Assembly: GCA_002687715.1 (NCBI GenBank)
Contig: NZBC01000284.1
Coordinates: forward strand, 1 to 34,267
DNA: 34,267 nucleotides
Reading direction: 5' to 3'
Origin: Planctomycetota bacterium
GTDB lineage: Bacteria; Planctomycetota; GCA-002687715
The notes under the pieces are model-generated. The model did no database searches. It was not told where the DNA came from and saw only the letters and a program-made list of their open reading frames with translations. This document shows, piece after piece, positions 7,308 to 16,521 of this stretch. Position numbers and translations under genes: made by a program. Position 1 is the stretch's first letter. The number at the start of each line of letters is the position of its first letter.

Positions 7308-8663
7308 TCAGGCGTTCAGGGCCTCGATGCGTTGGCTGACGTCCCGGTAGGAGATGTCGGCCTCGAATATCACCTTGTAGACGTCGAGCGCCGAGGGGCT
7401 CGCGTCGTTCTTCTCGTGGACCTGTGCGAGCTCGTACAGGATCTCTTTCTTCTGGTCGGTCATGCTCGCGATCTTGTCGCAGGCAGCGTTGAGCTGCTTC
7501 GCGGCGAGATCGAGGATGCCCTTTCCCGCGAACGCGCGTCCGAGCAAGTGGAGCGACGCGACGCGGTGCTTCGGGTCGTTCACCGACAGCTGGAACTGCT
7601 CGATGGCCTCGTCGAGGCGGTCGGCGCGTATGAGGTGGCTGCCGAGCCGGAAGCGGAGCGACATGTCGGTCGGGTGAGCTTCGACGCGGCGAGTGAACTC
7701 CTCGACCTGTAGCTCCAGCAGCTCGCGCCTCAGACGCGGGATGCGGTCGTCCGCGCCCTCTTCGCCCGCTTTCGCTGCCCGCTCCGCCTTGCTGATGTCG
7801 GCTTCGAAGCGACGGATGCGAGCATCGCCGAGGCGGTCGCTGAGTTCGGCGTCGCCCGGCGCGAGCTTCTGCGCGCGCAGGAACAGGTCGATGGCGTCGT
7901 CGTAGCTCTGGTTCTGGATGTGGAGCTGACCGAGGCGCACCAGCGCCTTGACGTCGTCCGGCTTCTCCTCGAGTTGTTCTTCGATGTCCGAGATCGCTTC
8001 TTCGATCTCCTCGCGGGTGCGGACGATCTTCTTGGACCGCTCCGCTTCCCTGACCTGGCGGCCGCTCTTTGCGAGCTCCCGGGCATGGGTCGCGGTCTCG
8101 TAGCCGCCCCGCTGGATCGCGGCCTCGGCGGCGAGGTTCTTCCGCATGCGCCCGGCTTCCTGATCGCGCGGGTTGATCTTGAGCGCCTTCTCGTAGCACT
8201 CGAGCGCCTTGTCGAGCTCCTTCCGGTCGGCGTAGAGCTGACCGAGGATCTTGAGCGATGCGATGTCCCGACCGTCGAACTCGGTGACGACCCGGAACGC
8301 TGCCTCGGCGCTGTTGGAGTGTCCGAGCGCGAGGAGCGCGTGTCCCAGCCGGTGATTCAGCTTGGGGTTCTTGGGGTCGCGTCGCAGCGCGCCCTCACAC
8401 AGGTTGACCATCCAGCCGTGGGCCTTGAACAACGACGCGAACGGGATCATGAGGTTGGCGGGCAGGTTCAGCGCGCCCCGCTCGAGGGCGGACGGGTACC
8501 GCTTCTCGAACTTCTTGAACGCCGCCATGCGGATGCCCGACCGCGCGTTGCCGCAGTCGGGATCGATCTGCAGGATCTCGCGATAGAGGATCATCGCGTG
8601 GTCGAAGTTGCGACGCTTGACCTCGGACTCGGCGCGTTCGATGTACTTTGAGACGTCTACCAA
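7308..8663 (-). CDS. Cytoplasmic tetratricopeptide-repeat protein
   Basis: The all-helical protein has several TPR units: ALECYEKALKINPRD-type repeats around residues 20-55, 90-175 and 235-290, and again near the C-terminus. A charged coiled-coil-like stretch lies around residues 190-225. There is no signal peptide or membrane segment. I place the start at TTG 8663 (LVDVSKYIERAE), preceded by GAGAGCAGG. An in-frame GTG at 8756 would add 31 residues of non-repeat, Pro-rich sequence without a ribosome site. TPR proteins act as protein-protein scaffolds; the partner is unknown. The same-strand rpsT follows 34 bases downstream. Confidence 0.82.
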   Translation of the reverse strand: MVDVSKYIERAESEVKRRNFDHAMILYREILQIDPDCGNARSGIRMAAFKKFEKRYPSALERGALNLPANLMIPFASLFKAHGWMVNLCEGALRRDPKNPKLNHRLGHALLALGHSNSAEAAFRVVTEFDGRDIASLKILGQLYADRKELDKALECYEKALKINPRDQEAGRMRKNLAAEAAIQRGGYETATHARELAKSGRQVREAERSKKIVRTREEIEEAISDIEEQLEEKPDDVKALVRLGQLHIQNQSYDDAIDLFLRAQKLAPGDAELSDRLGDARIRRFEADISKAERAAKAGEEGADDRIPRLRRELLELQVEEFTRRVEAHPTDMSLRFRLGSHLIRADRLDEAIEQFQLSVNDPKHRVASLHLLGRAFAGKGILDLAAKQLNAACDKIASMTDQKKEILYELAQVHEKNDASPSALDVYKVIFEADISYRDVSQRIEALNA

Positions 8664-8864
8664 AGCTGCCTGCTCTCGGGCCGGTGCCGCAACCTGTTGG
8701 TTGGCGGGGGGTTCCGACAACCCACTCCGGACGGGATGAGTCCGACAAGGTACCACCGGGCAAGAAGCGCTTCAATGTCTTGCGGTGTCGGTGTTTAGAC
8801 TGAACATCTAGCGCGGATCATCGTCGCGTGCATGAATGGAGCGGGCTGGATCCCGGAGACTCCC

Positions 8865-9386
8865 GTGAAGTTGGCGTTCTACCCCGACCCCGTACTCATC
8901 CGTGAGGCGGACCGAATCGACGAGATCACCGATGCGATTCGTGAGCGAGCCGAGCGGATGATCCCGTTCATGGAGCTCGAGGGTGGCATCGGTCTCGCGG
9001 CTCCGCAGGTCTCGTGGGGCGTCCGGCTCCTCCTGGCGAGCGAGGACGGCGAGCCCGAGAACACGCTGGTCCTCGTGAACCCCGAGATCGTCTGGAAGGG
9101 CGGGGGGAGCGAGTGGGGGGAGGAGGGCTGCCTCTCGTTTCCCGGCATCTATGGTGAGGTGCTCCGCTCGACGAAGGTACGCGTCGTCGCGATGGACCTC
9201 GACGGCCAGGAGATCGAGGTCGAGGCCGAAGACCTCTTCGCCCGAGTCCTCCAGCACGAGATCGATCACCTCGACGGCCAGCTCTTCATCACCAAGATGC
9301 GGCCCGCAGACAAGCTCGCGGCGAAGGCCAGGCTCGATGAGCTGGTCCAGCGCCACGAGGCGCGCAACGCGCCGGCCGGTTCGTGA
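8865..9386 (+). CDS. def: Peptide deformylase
   Basis: This enzyme removes the N-formyl group from nascent proteins. All three metalloenzyme motifs are present: GIGLAAPQ (residues 41-48), EEGCLS (86-91, metal-ligand cysteine) and HEIDH (131-135, two metal-ligand histidines and the catalytic glutamate). I choose the GTG at 8865 because GGAG (8855-8858) sits six bases ahead and the protein then begins MKLAFYPDPVL, the family's usual N-terminus. An upstream ATG at 8832 has no ribosome site. At 173 residues it has normal length. Its last codons overlap the ribF start by 4 bases (GTGA). Confidence 0.96.
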   Translation: MKLAFYPDPVLIREADRIDEITDAIRERAERMIPFMELEGGIGLAAPQVSWGVRLLLASEDGEPENTLVLVNPEIVWKGGGSEWGEEGCLSFPGIYGEVLRSTKVRVVAMDLDGQEIEVEAEDLFARVLQHEIDHLDGQLFITKMRPADKLAAKARLDELVQRHEARNAPAGS

Positions 9387-10360
9387 AGGTCTTTCGCGAC
9401 CTCGCAGCGGCCGCGGCCGCATCGTTCCGTCGTCCCGTGGTGACGCTCGGGGTCTTCGATGGGGTCCATGTCGGACATCGTCTCGTGATCGATCACGTCG
9501 TGAGTCTCGCGCGCGAGCGCGCGGGCGACGCCGTGGTGGTCACCTTCGGGCGCCATCCGCGCGCCGTGATCGAGAACCGCGCCCCCAAGTTGATCACGTC
9601 GCTGGATCACCGCCTCCGCATCTTCGAGTCACTCGGAGTGACCGCGACTCTCGTGCTGGAGTTCGACGAGGCGTTGCGGGCCATGCCCGCGCGCACCTTC
9701 GCGCAGTCCGTCTTCCACGACACGCTCGGGGCCGAGGTCGTGATCCTCGGCTACAACAACCGTTTCGGCGAAGGCGGCGAGGGGGACATCGACGTCCTGA
9801 CCGAGGTCGGGAAGGCCGCCGGGTTCGAGGCGCGCCAGGTCGATGAGATCCGGCTCGGCGCGCAGCCCATGTCGTCGACCGAGATCCGACGGGCGATCCT
9901 CGGCGGCGACCTCGATCGTGCCGCGCTCATGCTCGGACGCCCGGTTTCCGTGCTCGGGACGGTCGAGGAGGGCGACGGCATCGGTCGTACTCTCGGGTTC
10001 CCGACCGCGAATCTCGACCTGCATCACGAGGTCCGGCCGCCGCCGGGCGTCTACGGGTGCGAGGCGTTGTTCGGCGGCGGAGGGCGCTTCGGGCTGGTGA
10101 ACATCGGCGTCCGTCCAACCGTCACCAGCGGGCCAGCGTCCGACGGATCGGATTGGGAGGCCCGCGATGCGACCGAGCGAGTCGAGGTCCACCTCCTGGA
10201 CTTCACTGGCGACCTCTACGGTCAGCAGGTCGAGGTCTTCTTCCTGACCCGGCTTCGAGACGAGCGTCGCTTCGACGGCCTGGACGACCTCAGAGACCAG
10301 ATCCAGCGCGATCGCGAGGCCTTTTTCGCGTGGCTGGACGGCGTCCGCCGACGCCGCTGA
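9383..10360 (+). CDS. ribF: Bifunctional riboflavin kinase / FAD synthetase
   Basis: This 325-residue protein converts riboflavin to FMN and then FAD. The N-terminal adenylyltransferase domain has GVFDGVHVGH (23-32), the GYNNRFG loop (about 123-129) and SSTEIR (164-169). The C-terminal flavokinase domain has GIGRTLGFPTAN (199-210), followed by GVYG and the NIGVRPT segment. Translation starts at a GTG overlapping the def stop, so synthesis is probably coupled to deformylase. I see no FMN riboswitch ahead of the operon. Confidence 0.96.
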   Translation: MKVFRDLAAAAAASFRRPVVTLGVFDGVHVGHRLVIDHVVSLARERAGDAVVVTFGRHPRAVIENRAPKLITSLDHRLRIFESLGVTATLVLEFDEALRAMPARTFAQSVFHDTLGAEVVILGYNNRFGEGGEGDIDVLTEVGKAAGFEARQVDEIRLGAQPMSSTEIRRAILGGDLDRAALMLGRPVSVLGTVEEGDGIGRTLGFPTANLDLHHEVRPPPGVYGCEALFGGGGRFGLVNIGVRPTVTSGPASDGSDWEARDATERVEVHLLDFTGDLYGQQVEVFFLTRLRDERRFDGLDDLRDQIQRDREAFFAWLDGVRRRR

Positions 10361-10379
10361 GCCGCTCGGTCGGGGCGCG

Positions 10380-10408
10380 TTGACACTGGTCATGGGGGTT
10401 CGTAGAGT
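10380..10408 (+). promoter_or_regulatory. Sigma70-type promoter of tRNA-Phe
   Basis: A perfect -35 TTGACA (10380-10385) and a -10 TAGAGT (10403-10408) are separated by 17 bases. The expected start site near 10415 is a few bases ahead of the mature tRNA 5' end at 10423. It is the strongest promoter match I see in the window. Confidence 0.8.
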
Positions 10409-10422
10409 TCCCGCTCGACGCT

Positions 10423-10495
10423 GGGTAGGTAGCTCAGTTGGTAGAGCACGGCACTGAAAATGCCGGTGTCGGTGGTTCAAGTCCGCCCCTACCCA
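10423..10495 (+). tRNA. tRNA-Phe (anticodon GAA)
   Basis: A full cloverleaf can be drawn. The acceptor stem GGGTAGG (10423-10429) pairs with CCTACCC (10488-10494). The D arm is GCTC/GAGC. The anticodon stem CGGCA/TGCCG encloses loop CTGAAAA with anticodon GAA at 10456-10458. The T arm GGTGG/CCGCC encloses TTCAAGT. The discriminator base is A (10495) and the 3' CCA is not encoded. It stands alone between its own promoter and a strong terminator. Confidence 0.97.
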
Positions 10496-10502
10496 CACCC
10501 CG

Positions 10503-10533
10503 GGCCCGCGACCGAACGGTCGCGGGCCTTTTT
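10503..10533 (+). terminator. Rho-independent terminator after tRNA-Phe
   Basis: A 12-bp perfect stem (GGCCCGCGACCG at 10503-10514 with CGGTCGCGGGCC at 10517-10528) is followed directly by five T residues. It begins 7 bases after the tRNA gene. Confidence 0.95.
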
Positions 10534-10594
10534 CGTGGCCTGCGTCGTGTTAAATGAGCCCAACGGGGCACGGAGTGCGTTCTCACGCATCCCG

Positions 10595-10600
10595 TATCAT
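10595..10600 (+). promoter_or_regulatory. Possible -10 element of the ompH-like gene
   Basis: TATCAT lies 30 bases before the start codon, after the tRNA terminator, which means the gene needs its own promoter. No good -35 is visible. A small dyad, TGCGT-TCTC-ACGCA (10576-10589), occupies part of the expected -35 region. Confidence 0.3.
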
Positions 10601-10629
10601 CCCGCAGAACAGCTCACGGGAGGGCCGAC

Positions 10630-11229
10630 ATGAACCGTCTGATCAGCCTCGCGCTCGTCGTCGCCATCGCGACCATCCTCGCCCCGGGTACCGCCGCCCA
10701 GAACGGCGCCGAGAAGACCGGAACGCTCACGATTCCCAAGCCTCGTGCGTTCACCATGGGCTTCGTGGACATGGAGCGGCTCATCAAGGAGCACAAGACC
10801 ACGAAGGCGAAGACGGAGCAGTTCCAGAAGGAGTTCCGTGACCAGATGGAGAAGCTCAAGCTCCAGGTCGACGAGATGAACAACATCCGGGACACGCTGG
10901 ACATCCACGCCGAGGGGAGTCGCGAGCATCTGGAGCAGCTCAAGCGGATCAAGAAGCTCGAGGCGACGCTCGAGCTCGAGCAGCGCATCATCAAGATCGA
11001 GTTTCAGCTCAAGATCGTCAAGACGCTGAAGGACATCTACCAGCGCTGCCGCGAAGTGGTCGGGGTGGTGGCCAAAGAACGGCAGTTCAGCGCCGTGGCC
11101 ATGGTGTCCACGAGCGAGGTCGATGGAAGGACCCGCAGCGAGATCGTCGGGGACATCCTGACCCGTCCGTTCGTGTTCTTCGACCCAGCGCTCGACATCA
11201 CCAACGAGGTGATAGCGCGGATGAAGTAG
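10630..11229 (+). CDS. OmpH/Skp-family periplasmic chaperone-like protein
   Basis: The 199-residue protein has a signal peptide (1-23, ending TAAQ), a short segment containing MGFVDMERLIKEH, and then a long charged coiled-coil from about 50 to 140. This layout matches OmpH/Skp chaperones, where conserved 'vdm.rli.eh' leads into the tentacle helices. The C-terminus returns to a beta-like segment (FSAVAMVSTSEVDGRTRSEIVGDIL). Skp-type proteins hold unfolded outer-membrane proteins in the periplasm, which suits a genome with TonB receptors. GGGAGGG lies just before the ATG. The stop codon is directly followed by the stop of the convergent gene. Confidence 0.85.
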   Translation: MNRLISLALVVAIATILAPGTAAQNGAEKTGTLTIPKPRAFTMGFVDMERLIKEHKTTKAKTEQFQKEFRDQMEKLKLQVDEMNNIRDTLDIHAEGSREHLEQLKRIKKLEATLELEQRIIKIEFQLKIVKTLKDIYQRCREVVGVVAKERQFSAVAMVSTSEVDGRTRSEIVGDILTRPFVFFDPALDITNEVIARMK

Positions 11230-11910
11230 TCACGAGCTCACGGCCGACCTCACGAGGCGGGCGCGGGTCAGGGTCGACATCCAATTCTCGGCGCGTTGCA
11301 CGGTGCGCCGATGATCGAGGCCCCCGTCGATCCCCGGGTCGACGATGAGCAGCAGGTACTCCTTCGTGAACTCGTGGACGGGGACGCGACGGACCTTGTA
11401 CTGCAGCGCGCGCAAGACCTTCTCGTCGTCCGCCAGGACGGGCGCGCCCCTGGCCTGCACCGGACCGGCCAGCGTGGGCAGGACGTAGTGGCCCGGGTTG
11501 GGGAGGAACACCAGAGGCGGACGCAGCGCCTTGGCCTCCAGCAGGAACACCGGCATCAGGTAGTAGAGCGACAGCAGCAGGGCGCCGTCCTTCGCGTCGT
11601 TCTCCACCGGGAAGGGGTCCCGCCGAGCGACGCTTCGAACCTGCTCCAGGACGGTGAGCGGCGTCACGTGAGGGATCTGGCCGAGCTCGGCCAGGAGCTC
11701 GGTCAGCGCCTGGATGCTCGGGATCTCGGCCAGGTCTCGGATGCGTCCGGCCCGGTCGGCGATGCGCTGGAGAATGCGCCGCCGAAGTGGATCCAGACCT
11801 GGATCACCGACACCGATGCGAGCGCCTTCGAAGCGCATCCCATGGATCCTGAGTCCCGGCAGGATGCGTCGGATCTCGTCGGAGACGATCACGGGGAGTA
11901 GGTGATCCAT
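11230..11910 (-). CDS. Stand-alone B3/B4-like tRNA-binding domain protein (putative)
   Basis: The 226-residue protein has no signal peptide. Its layout resembles stand-alone relatives of the B3/B4 domain of phenylalanyl-tRNA synthetase beta. It opens with [27 protein letters not shown] middle section resembles the 'PSIEAL...LP.INPLVDIYN..SL' pattern ([23 protein letters not shown]). The end, [33 protein letters not shown], resembles the 'vlcr.w.yrd..rtkit..tkn.lli.eg' ending. In synthetases this domain edits mischarged tRNA, but stand-alone members are largely uncharacterised. The assignment rests on pattern memory only. It abuts the ompH-like gene tail to tail with zero spacing and lies near tRNA-Phe. 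Confidence 0.55.
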   Translation of the reverse strand: MDHLLPVIVSDEIRRILPGLRIHGMRFEGARIGVGDPGLDPLRRRILQRIADRAGRIRDLAEIPSIQALTELLAELGQIPHVTPLTVLEQVRSVARRDPFPVENDAKDGALLLSLYYLMPVFLLEAKALRPPLVFLPNPGHYVLPTLAGPVQARGAPVLADDEKVLRALQYKVRRVPVHEFTKEYLLLIVDPGIDGGLDHRRTVQRAENWMSTLTRARLVRSAVSS

Positions 11911-12067
11911 GGGGCGATCCAGGGGACGGGTGACCGATGGGGAGCGAGTGATCCCCAGGGGTCTGGATACGCCTTCCCGGGGCGTGCATCCACGCGGTCT
12001 CGCGTACCTTGCGGGGCAAGAGGTCCGCTGCTAACTTATTCGGTTCCCTTCTTATCCGACATAAGTC

Positions 12068-12120
12068 CTGGCTATTTGCCAGTTTATGACAAGCAGCCCG
12101 GGAGGTCGGCAATCTCCCGG
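12068..12120 (+). promoter_or_regulatory. Structured leader upstream of rpmE
   Basis: Two small hairpins precede the L31 start: CTGGC-TATTT-GCCAG (12068-12082) and CCGGGAG-N9-CTCCCGG (12098-12104 with 12114-12120). The stretch before them, about 12030-12090, is the most AT-rich DNA in the area and likely holds the promoter, though no clean -35/-10 pair stands out. No U-tract follows either hairpin, so these are not terminators. A role in autoregulation by L31 is only a guess. Confidence 0.35.
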
Positions 12121-12138
12121 CGTTCGGGGAGCCGACCC

Positions 12139-12381
12139 ATGAAAGCGAAGATCCACCCGAAGTACATCGTCTGCTCGGTGACCTGCGGTTGCGGAGCCAC
12201 GTTCGATACTCGCGCCACCGTCAAATCGATGAACGTCGAGATCTGTTCCAGCTGCCACCCGTTCTACACGGGTAAGCAGAAGTTCGTCGACGCTGCCGGT
12301 CGTGTCGAGAAGTTCATGAAGCGCTACGGCATGAAGGGGGAATCGGTCTCCCAAGCGCGACAGACGAAGGGCGACGATTGA
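12139..12381 (+). CDS. rpmE: 50S ribosomal protein L31, zinc-binding form
   Basis: The 80-residue protein begins MKAKIHPKY and contains [11 protein letters not shown] (from about residue 13), [30 protein letters not shown], the standard L31 signature. The cysteines (CxC plus CxxC) mark it as the zinc-containing, zinc-replete form. I take the ATG at 12139. The open frame extends further upstream, but that part is not L31-like. It is followed 23 bases later by prfA, an arrangement seen in many bacteria. Confidence 0.96.
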   Translation: MKAKIHPKYIVCSVTCGCGATFDTRATVKSMNVEICSSCHPFYTGKQKFVDAAGRVEKFMKRYGMKGESVSQARQTKGDD

Positions 12382-12404
12382 CGCTGCGGCGTCGGACCTG
12401 ACCG

Positions 12405-13508
<1,104 letters not shown>

Positions 13509-13552
13509 GTCGGGTCGCGCGAGGGCGGGCGAGAAAGTGGAGACCTGGAGAG

Positions 13553-14434
13553 ATGTCCGAAGAGACCAACGGTAATCCTGACGCACCGGCGCGGCCCCCG
13601 CTGCGCGCCGTCTTCATGGTCTGGCCGGGGCAGAGCCACGGGCAGACGTGGATGTTCCTCTGGCTTGGTGTGGCCTACCTCATCGGCGGCCTCCTGCCGT
13701 GGCACGGTGCCAACGACGTCGAGCTGATGCTCGCCCAGCCGTACGAAGTCACGGCGGAGACGCAGGACGGTGACGGGAAGACCGTTCCCGCGGTGATGTC
13801 GACGTCCCTGTCCGCCGTCCACTACCGGATGGCCGTCGAGAACAACAAGGAATCGCCGAGTCGTTTCCCGAATCCGCCGTCGGCGGTGATCGGGGTACGC
13901 GAGCCCGGCATGGGCTTCGGGGCGTTCCTGGTGCTCTTGTCGGCGGTGACGATGTGCGTCGCAGGCGTCGTGAGCGTCTGGAACCGACGCCTCGCGCTGA
14001 CGCCCGTCCTGTGCACGTGGTTCGTCGGGCTCGCCGTGCTCTACTTCTCCAGCGGCTATCGCTATTCACCGCAGGCCTCGGGCGGCGAACGGTTCACCGA
14101 CCCGGAGACCATCTCCAACGGCTTCGCCGCGATGGGCGCCGTGTTCGGCGCGGTCTTCGGCAACTTCGGTGATCTCGTACAGGGCAACATCACCGCGGAG
14201 GTGAAGAACACGTTCGACGCGTTCGGCATGGGCTTCTACGTGACGATGTGCGCCCAGATCTTCCTGGTCGGGTTCATCGTCTTCTCGATCGTCTCCGGCG
14301 CGGCCTCGTCCAAGAAGGACGCGCCTGCCGCGGGCGCGGGCGGTGGCTCGTCGTCGCGGCGTCCGCGTCCGGGCGGCGGTGGCTTCCCGGCGAAGGGGCC
14401 CGGCGGCGTCGACGACGCGGGCTCCGACGACTGA
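13553..14434 (+). CDS. Multi-pass membrane protein of unknown function between prfA and prmC
   Basis: I do not recognise a family. The 293-residue protein has a short hydrophilic N-terminus and hydrophobic segments at about 32-50, 121-142, 149-166 and 228-248, with a weaker one at 188-206. The large loop at 51-118 is polar and probably extracytoplasmic. The C-terminal 40 residues are a disordered Gly/Ala/Pro/Arg tail ending DDAGSDD. A GGAG-type ribosome site (ctggagag) precedes the ATG. It lies 44 bases after prfA and 27 bases before prmC on the same strand, so it is probably co-transcribed with them, but nothing in the sequence links it to translation. Confidence 0.8.
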   Translation: MSEETNGNPDAPARPPLRAVFMVWPGQSHGQTWMFLWLGVAYLIGGLLPWHGANDVELMLAQPYEVTAETQDGDGKTVPAVMSTSLSAVHYRMAVENNKESPSRFPNPPSAVIGVREPGMGFGAFLVLLSAVTMCVAGVVSVWNRRLALTPVLCTWFVGLAVLYFSSGYRYSPQASGGERFTDPETISNGFAAMGAVFGAVFGNFGDLVQGNITAEVKNTFDAFGMGFYVTMCAQIFLVGFIVFSIVSGAASSKKDAPAAGAGGGSSSRRPRPGGGGFPAKGPGGVDDAGSDD

Positions 14435-14461
14435 CGCGAGCCCGGTTCGCTGAGCTGGACC

Positions 14462-15310
14462 GTGCTCGAGTTGCTGCGCGCGGCCGCCGACCACCTGGCG
14501 GCCCGCGCGTACGAGACGCCTCGTCTCGACGCCGAGCTCCTGCTGGCGCGCGCGCTGCAATCGGATCGCCTCCGGCTCTACGTCGAGCACGACATGCCGG
14601 TGGCGGACGAGGTACGGGCCACCTACCGCGAGCTCATCAAGCGCCGGGCGTCGGGCGAGCCCGTCGCCTACATCCTCGGCGAACGCGAGTTCTACGGACT
14701 GGTCTATCACGTCGACGCGCGCTGCCTCGTGCCGCGGCCGGAGACGGAGCACCTCGTCGATGAAGCGTTGGCGCACCTCGTCGGATGCGAGGCTCCACGG
14801 GTCGTCGACGTCGGTACGGGAAGCGGGTGCATCGCGATCTCCATCGCACACCGCCGCCCGGACGCGCTTGTCGTTGCGACCGACCGTTCATCGGAGGCTT
14901 TGGAGGTCGCTCGCGGGAACGCCGGGCGCCTGGTGCCGGCGGGCGACGTCGCGTTCTTCGAGGGCGACCTGCTCGCGCCCGTGGCGGACCTCGCGCCGTT
15001 CGATCTCGTCGCGTCGAATCCGCCGTACATCACGCGCGACGAGATGACGCAGCTGCCCCTCGACGTCCGCGCTCACGAGCCCCCGCTGGCACTGGACTCG
15101 GGGGACGACGCCGTGGCGTTCCACAAGCGCATCCTGGAGATGTCAGAGCCGATGCTCGCTCCTGCGGGTGCCGTGGTGATGGAGCTCGGGGACGGGGGAG
15201 CAGCGGCGCTGGCACCGTGGCTCGACGCCCGGCGCAAGATCTGGTGCTGCCGGACGGTGCAGGATCTCGCGGGCGTTGCCCGCGTGCTGGTATGCACGCG
15301 GACGAAGTGA
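14462..15310 (+). CDS. prmC: Release factor glutamine methyltransferase
   Basis: The 282-residue SAM-dependent enzyme methylates the glutamine of the GGQ motif in release factors. The N-terminal helical domain carries GEPVAYILGEREFYGL (65-80) and PRPETEHLVDEAL (91-103). The SAM-binding motif I is DVGTGSGCIAISIA (116-129), and the catalytic NPPYI is at 186-190. It starts at GTG 14462 (MLELLRAAADHL), 27 bases after the membrane protein. The target, RF1, is encoded two genes upstream. Confidence 0.95.
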   Translation: MLELLRAAADHLAARAYETPRLDAELLLARALQSDRLRLYVEHDMPVADEVRATYRELIKRRASGEPVAYILGEREFYGLVYHVDARCLVPRPETEHLVDEALAHLVGCEAPRVVDVGTGSGCIAISIAHRRPDALVVATDRSSEALEVARGNAGRLVPAGDVAFFEGDLLAPVADLAPFDLVASNPPYITRDEMTQLPLDVRAHEPPLALDSGDDAVAFHKRILEMSEPMLAPAGAVVMELGDGGAAALAPWLDARRKIWCCRTVQDLAGVARVLVCTRTK

Positions 15311-15397
15311 GGGCGTTCTCCACGGCCCCGGCCCGGGAACGGAAGTACTGCGGACGCGATTCCGAGATCGGGGGAGGGCGATCAGGGACGTGGAGCG

Positions 15398-15748
15398 TCA
15401 GGAGACGGGGACGAGCGACCCGTGCTTCAGCATGCGCTGGAGAACGTCGCGGGCATCGTCGTCCATCGACGTGAAGTACAGCCCGAGGTCGTAGCGCCCA
15501 TCGGGGCGCGGATCGCAGCGGACGACCGCGGCCTCACACGCGAAGTCGGCCGTCTCGCCGCCGTCTTCGATGCTGACGCCGATGCGGACCATGTTCATCT
15601 CTTCCAAATGATGGGAGGAGATGGCCAGGGCGCCGGTCTTGGAGAGGTTGATCACCTGGCAGGTCACCTTCTCCGAGCCAAGGACCCCCTGGAGGTCGGT
15701 CTCCATGCGGGGTGCCTTGCGACGGTCTCCGTTCTCTGCACTCGTCAT
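15398..15748 (-). CDS. PilZ domain protein, putative c-di-GMP receptor
   Basis: The 116-residue single-domain protein has both cyclic-di-GMP binding motifs of PilZ: RRKAPR (RxxxR, residues 9-14) and NLSKTG ((D/N)xSxxG, about 34-39), followed by a beta-barrel ending with YDLGLYF. No other domain is attached, so it would act as an adaptor. It is divergent from ssb and about 8 kb from the type IV pilus genes. PilZ proteins often affect pili or envelope polysaccharide, but a link here is inference. Confidence 0.88.
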   Translation of the reverse strand: MTSAENGDRRKAPRMETDLQGVLGSEKVTCQVINLSKTGALAISSHHLEEMNMVRIGVSIEDGGETADFACEAAVVRCDPRPDGRYDLGLYFTSMDDDARDVLQRMLKHGSLVPVS

Positions 15749-15823
15749 GGTCGTATCTCGTGGGCGGGCCGAGCAGGGATGGCTTACCCGGTCTGATTCT
15801 GGTGCCGGAGATCAGGGGCTGCG

Positions 15824-15851
15824 TTGCGGGTGTCCCCCCTCCCCGTAGAAT
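15824..15851 (+). promoter_or_regulatory. Candidate promoter of ssb
   Basis: TTGCGG (15824-15829) and TAGAAT (15846-15851) are separated by 16 bases, in the 227-base gap between the divergent PilZ gene and ssb. The leader to the ssb ATG would be about 120 bases. The -10 hexamer is identical to that of the promoter at 16665-16694. Confidence 0.55.
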
Positions 15852-15975
15852 GGCCCCTCGTTCGCATGAGGGTGCGTCCGTCAAAGTTCATCGGCACGGT
15901 CCGGGCGGGAGCCTGACCCCAAAAAGGTGGTTCGCCCCAGAGGTTTCCTCCGGAGGCGGCAACGGAGTCGTTCGC

Positions 15976-16500
15976 ATGGCCAACTTCAACAAGGTTCTGC
16001 TGATGGGAAACCTGACCAGGGATCCCGAGATGAAGTACCTCCCGAGCGGAACCCCGGTGGTGGAATTCGGCCTCGCCGTGAACCGCCAGTGGAAGGACCA
16101 GGCATCCGGGGAGCGCCGCGAGGCTACGACGTTCGTCGACTGCAAGTCGATGGGGCGTCAGGCCGAGGTGATCAACCAGTACATGGTCAAGGGCCGCGGT
16201 ATTTTCGTCGAGGGCCGCCTCGATTTCCGCCAGTGGGAGGCGAAGGACGGCAGCGGCAAGCGCTCGAAGATCGACGTGTTCGTCGAGAACTTCCAGTTCC
16301 TCGGCCAGGGGGGGAATCGTGATGGCGGGGGCGGCCCGCCGCGTCAGCAGCAGCAGCAACAGCAGCAGCAGCAAGGGCAGGGCTACGGCGCTCAGTCTCC
16401 CCAGGACCCCGGCATGGGTGGCCGAGCGCCCATGGGTGGGGGGGCGCCGATGGGACCCACTGGCGACAGCTACGTCCCGGACGACGACGTTCCGTTCTAG
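15976..16500 (+). CDS. ssb: Single-stranded DNA-binding protein
   Basis: The 174-residue protein has an N-terminal OB fold (1-110: MANFNKVLLMGNLTRDPE, VEFGLAVNRQW, TTFVDCKSMGRQAE, GRGIFVEGRLDFRQWE). A glycine/glutamine-rich disordered linker follows, and the protein ends in the acidic tip DDDVPF, the docking peptide for SSB-interacting proteins. The ATG at 15976 has GGAG eight bases upstream; the open frame extends further 5' but is not SSB-like. The linker contains ten consecutive glutamines (16345-16374). Confidence 0.97.
   Translation: MANFNKVLLMGNLTRDPEMKYLPSGTPVVEFGLAVNRQWKDQASGERREATTFVDCKSMGRQAEVINQYMVKGRGIFVEGRLDFRQWEAKDGSGKRSKIDVFVENFQFLGQGGNRDGGGGPPRQQQQQQQQQQGQGYGAQSPQDPGMGGRAPMGGGAPMGPTGDSYVPDDDVPF
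16345..16374 (+). repeat. CAG/CAA microsatellite encoding ten glutamines in the SSB linker
   Basis: Ten glutamine codons in a row, eight CAG with CAA at the fifth and tenth positions, fall in the disordered linker. Length changes by slippage would stay in frame and alter only linker length. Confidence 0.9.
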
Positions 16501-16521
16501 ACCGCGAAGCCCGAGGCTGAC

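Noticed and set aside
8700..8864. FMN riboswitch upstream of def-ribF
   Set aside because: None of the conserved FMN-riboswitch helices could be recognised in the short leader.
10423..10495. tRNA-Phe as an integration (att) site
   Set aside because: No repeat of its 3' end, integrase or phage gene is present in the window.
12098..12120. Hairpin upstream of rpmE as a terminator
   Set aside because: No T-run follows and it lies within the leader of a same-strand gene.
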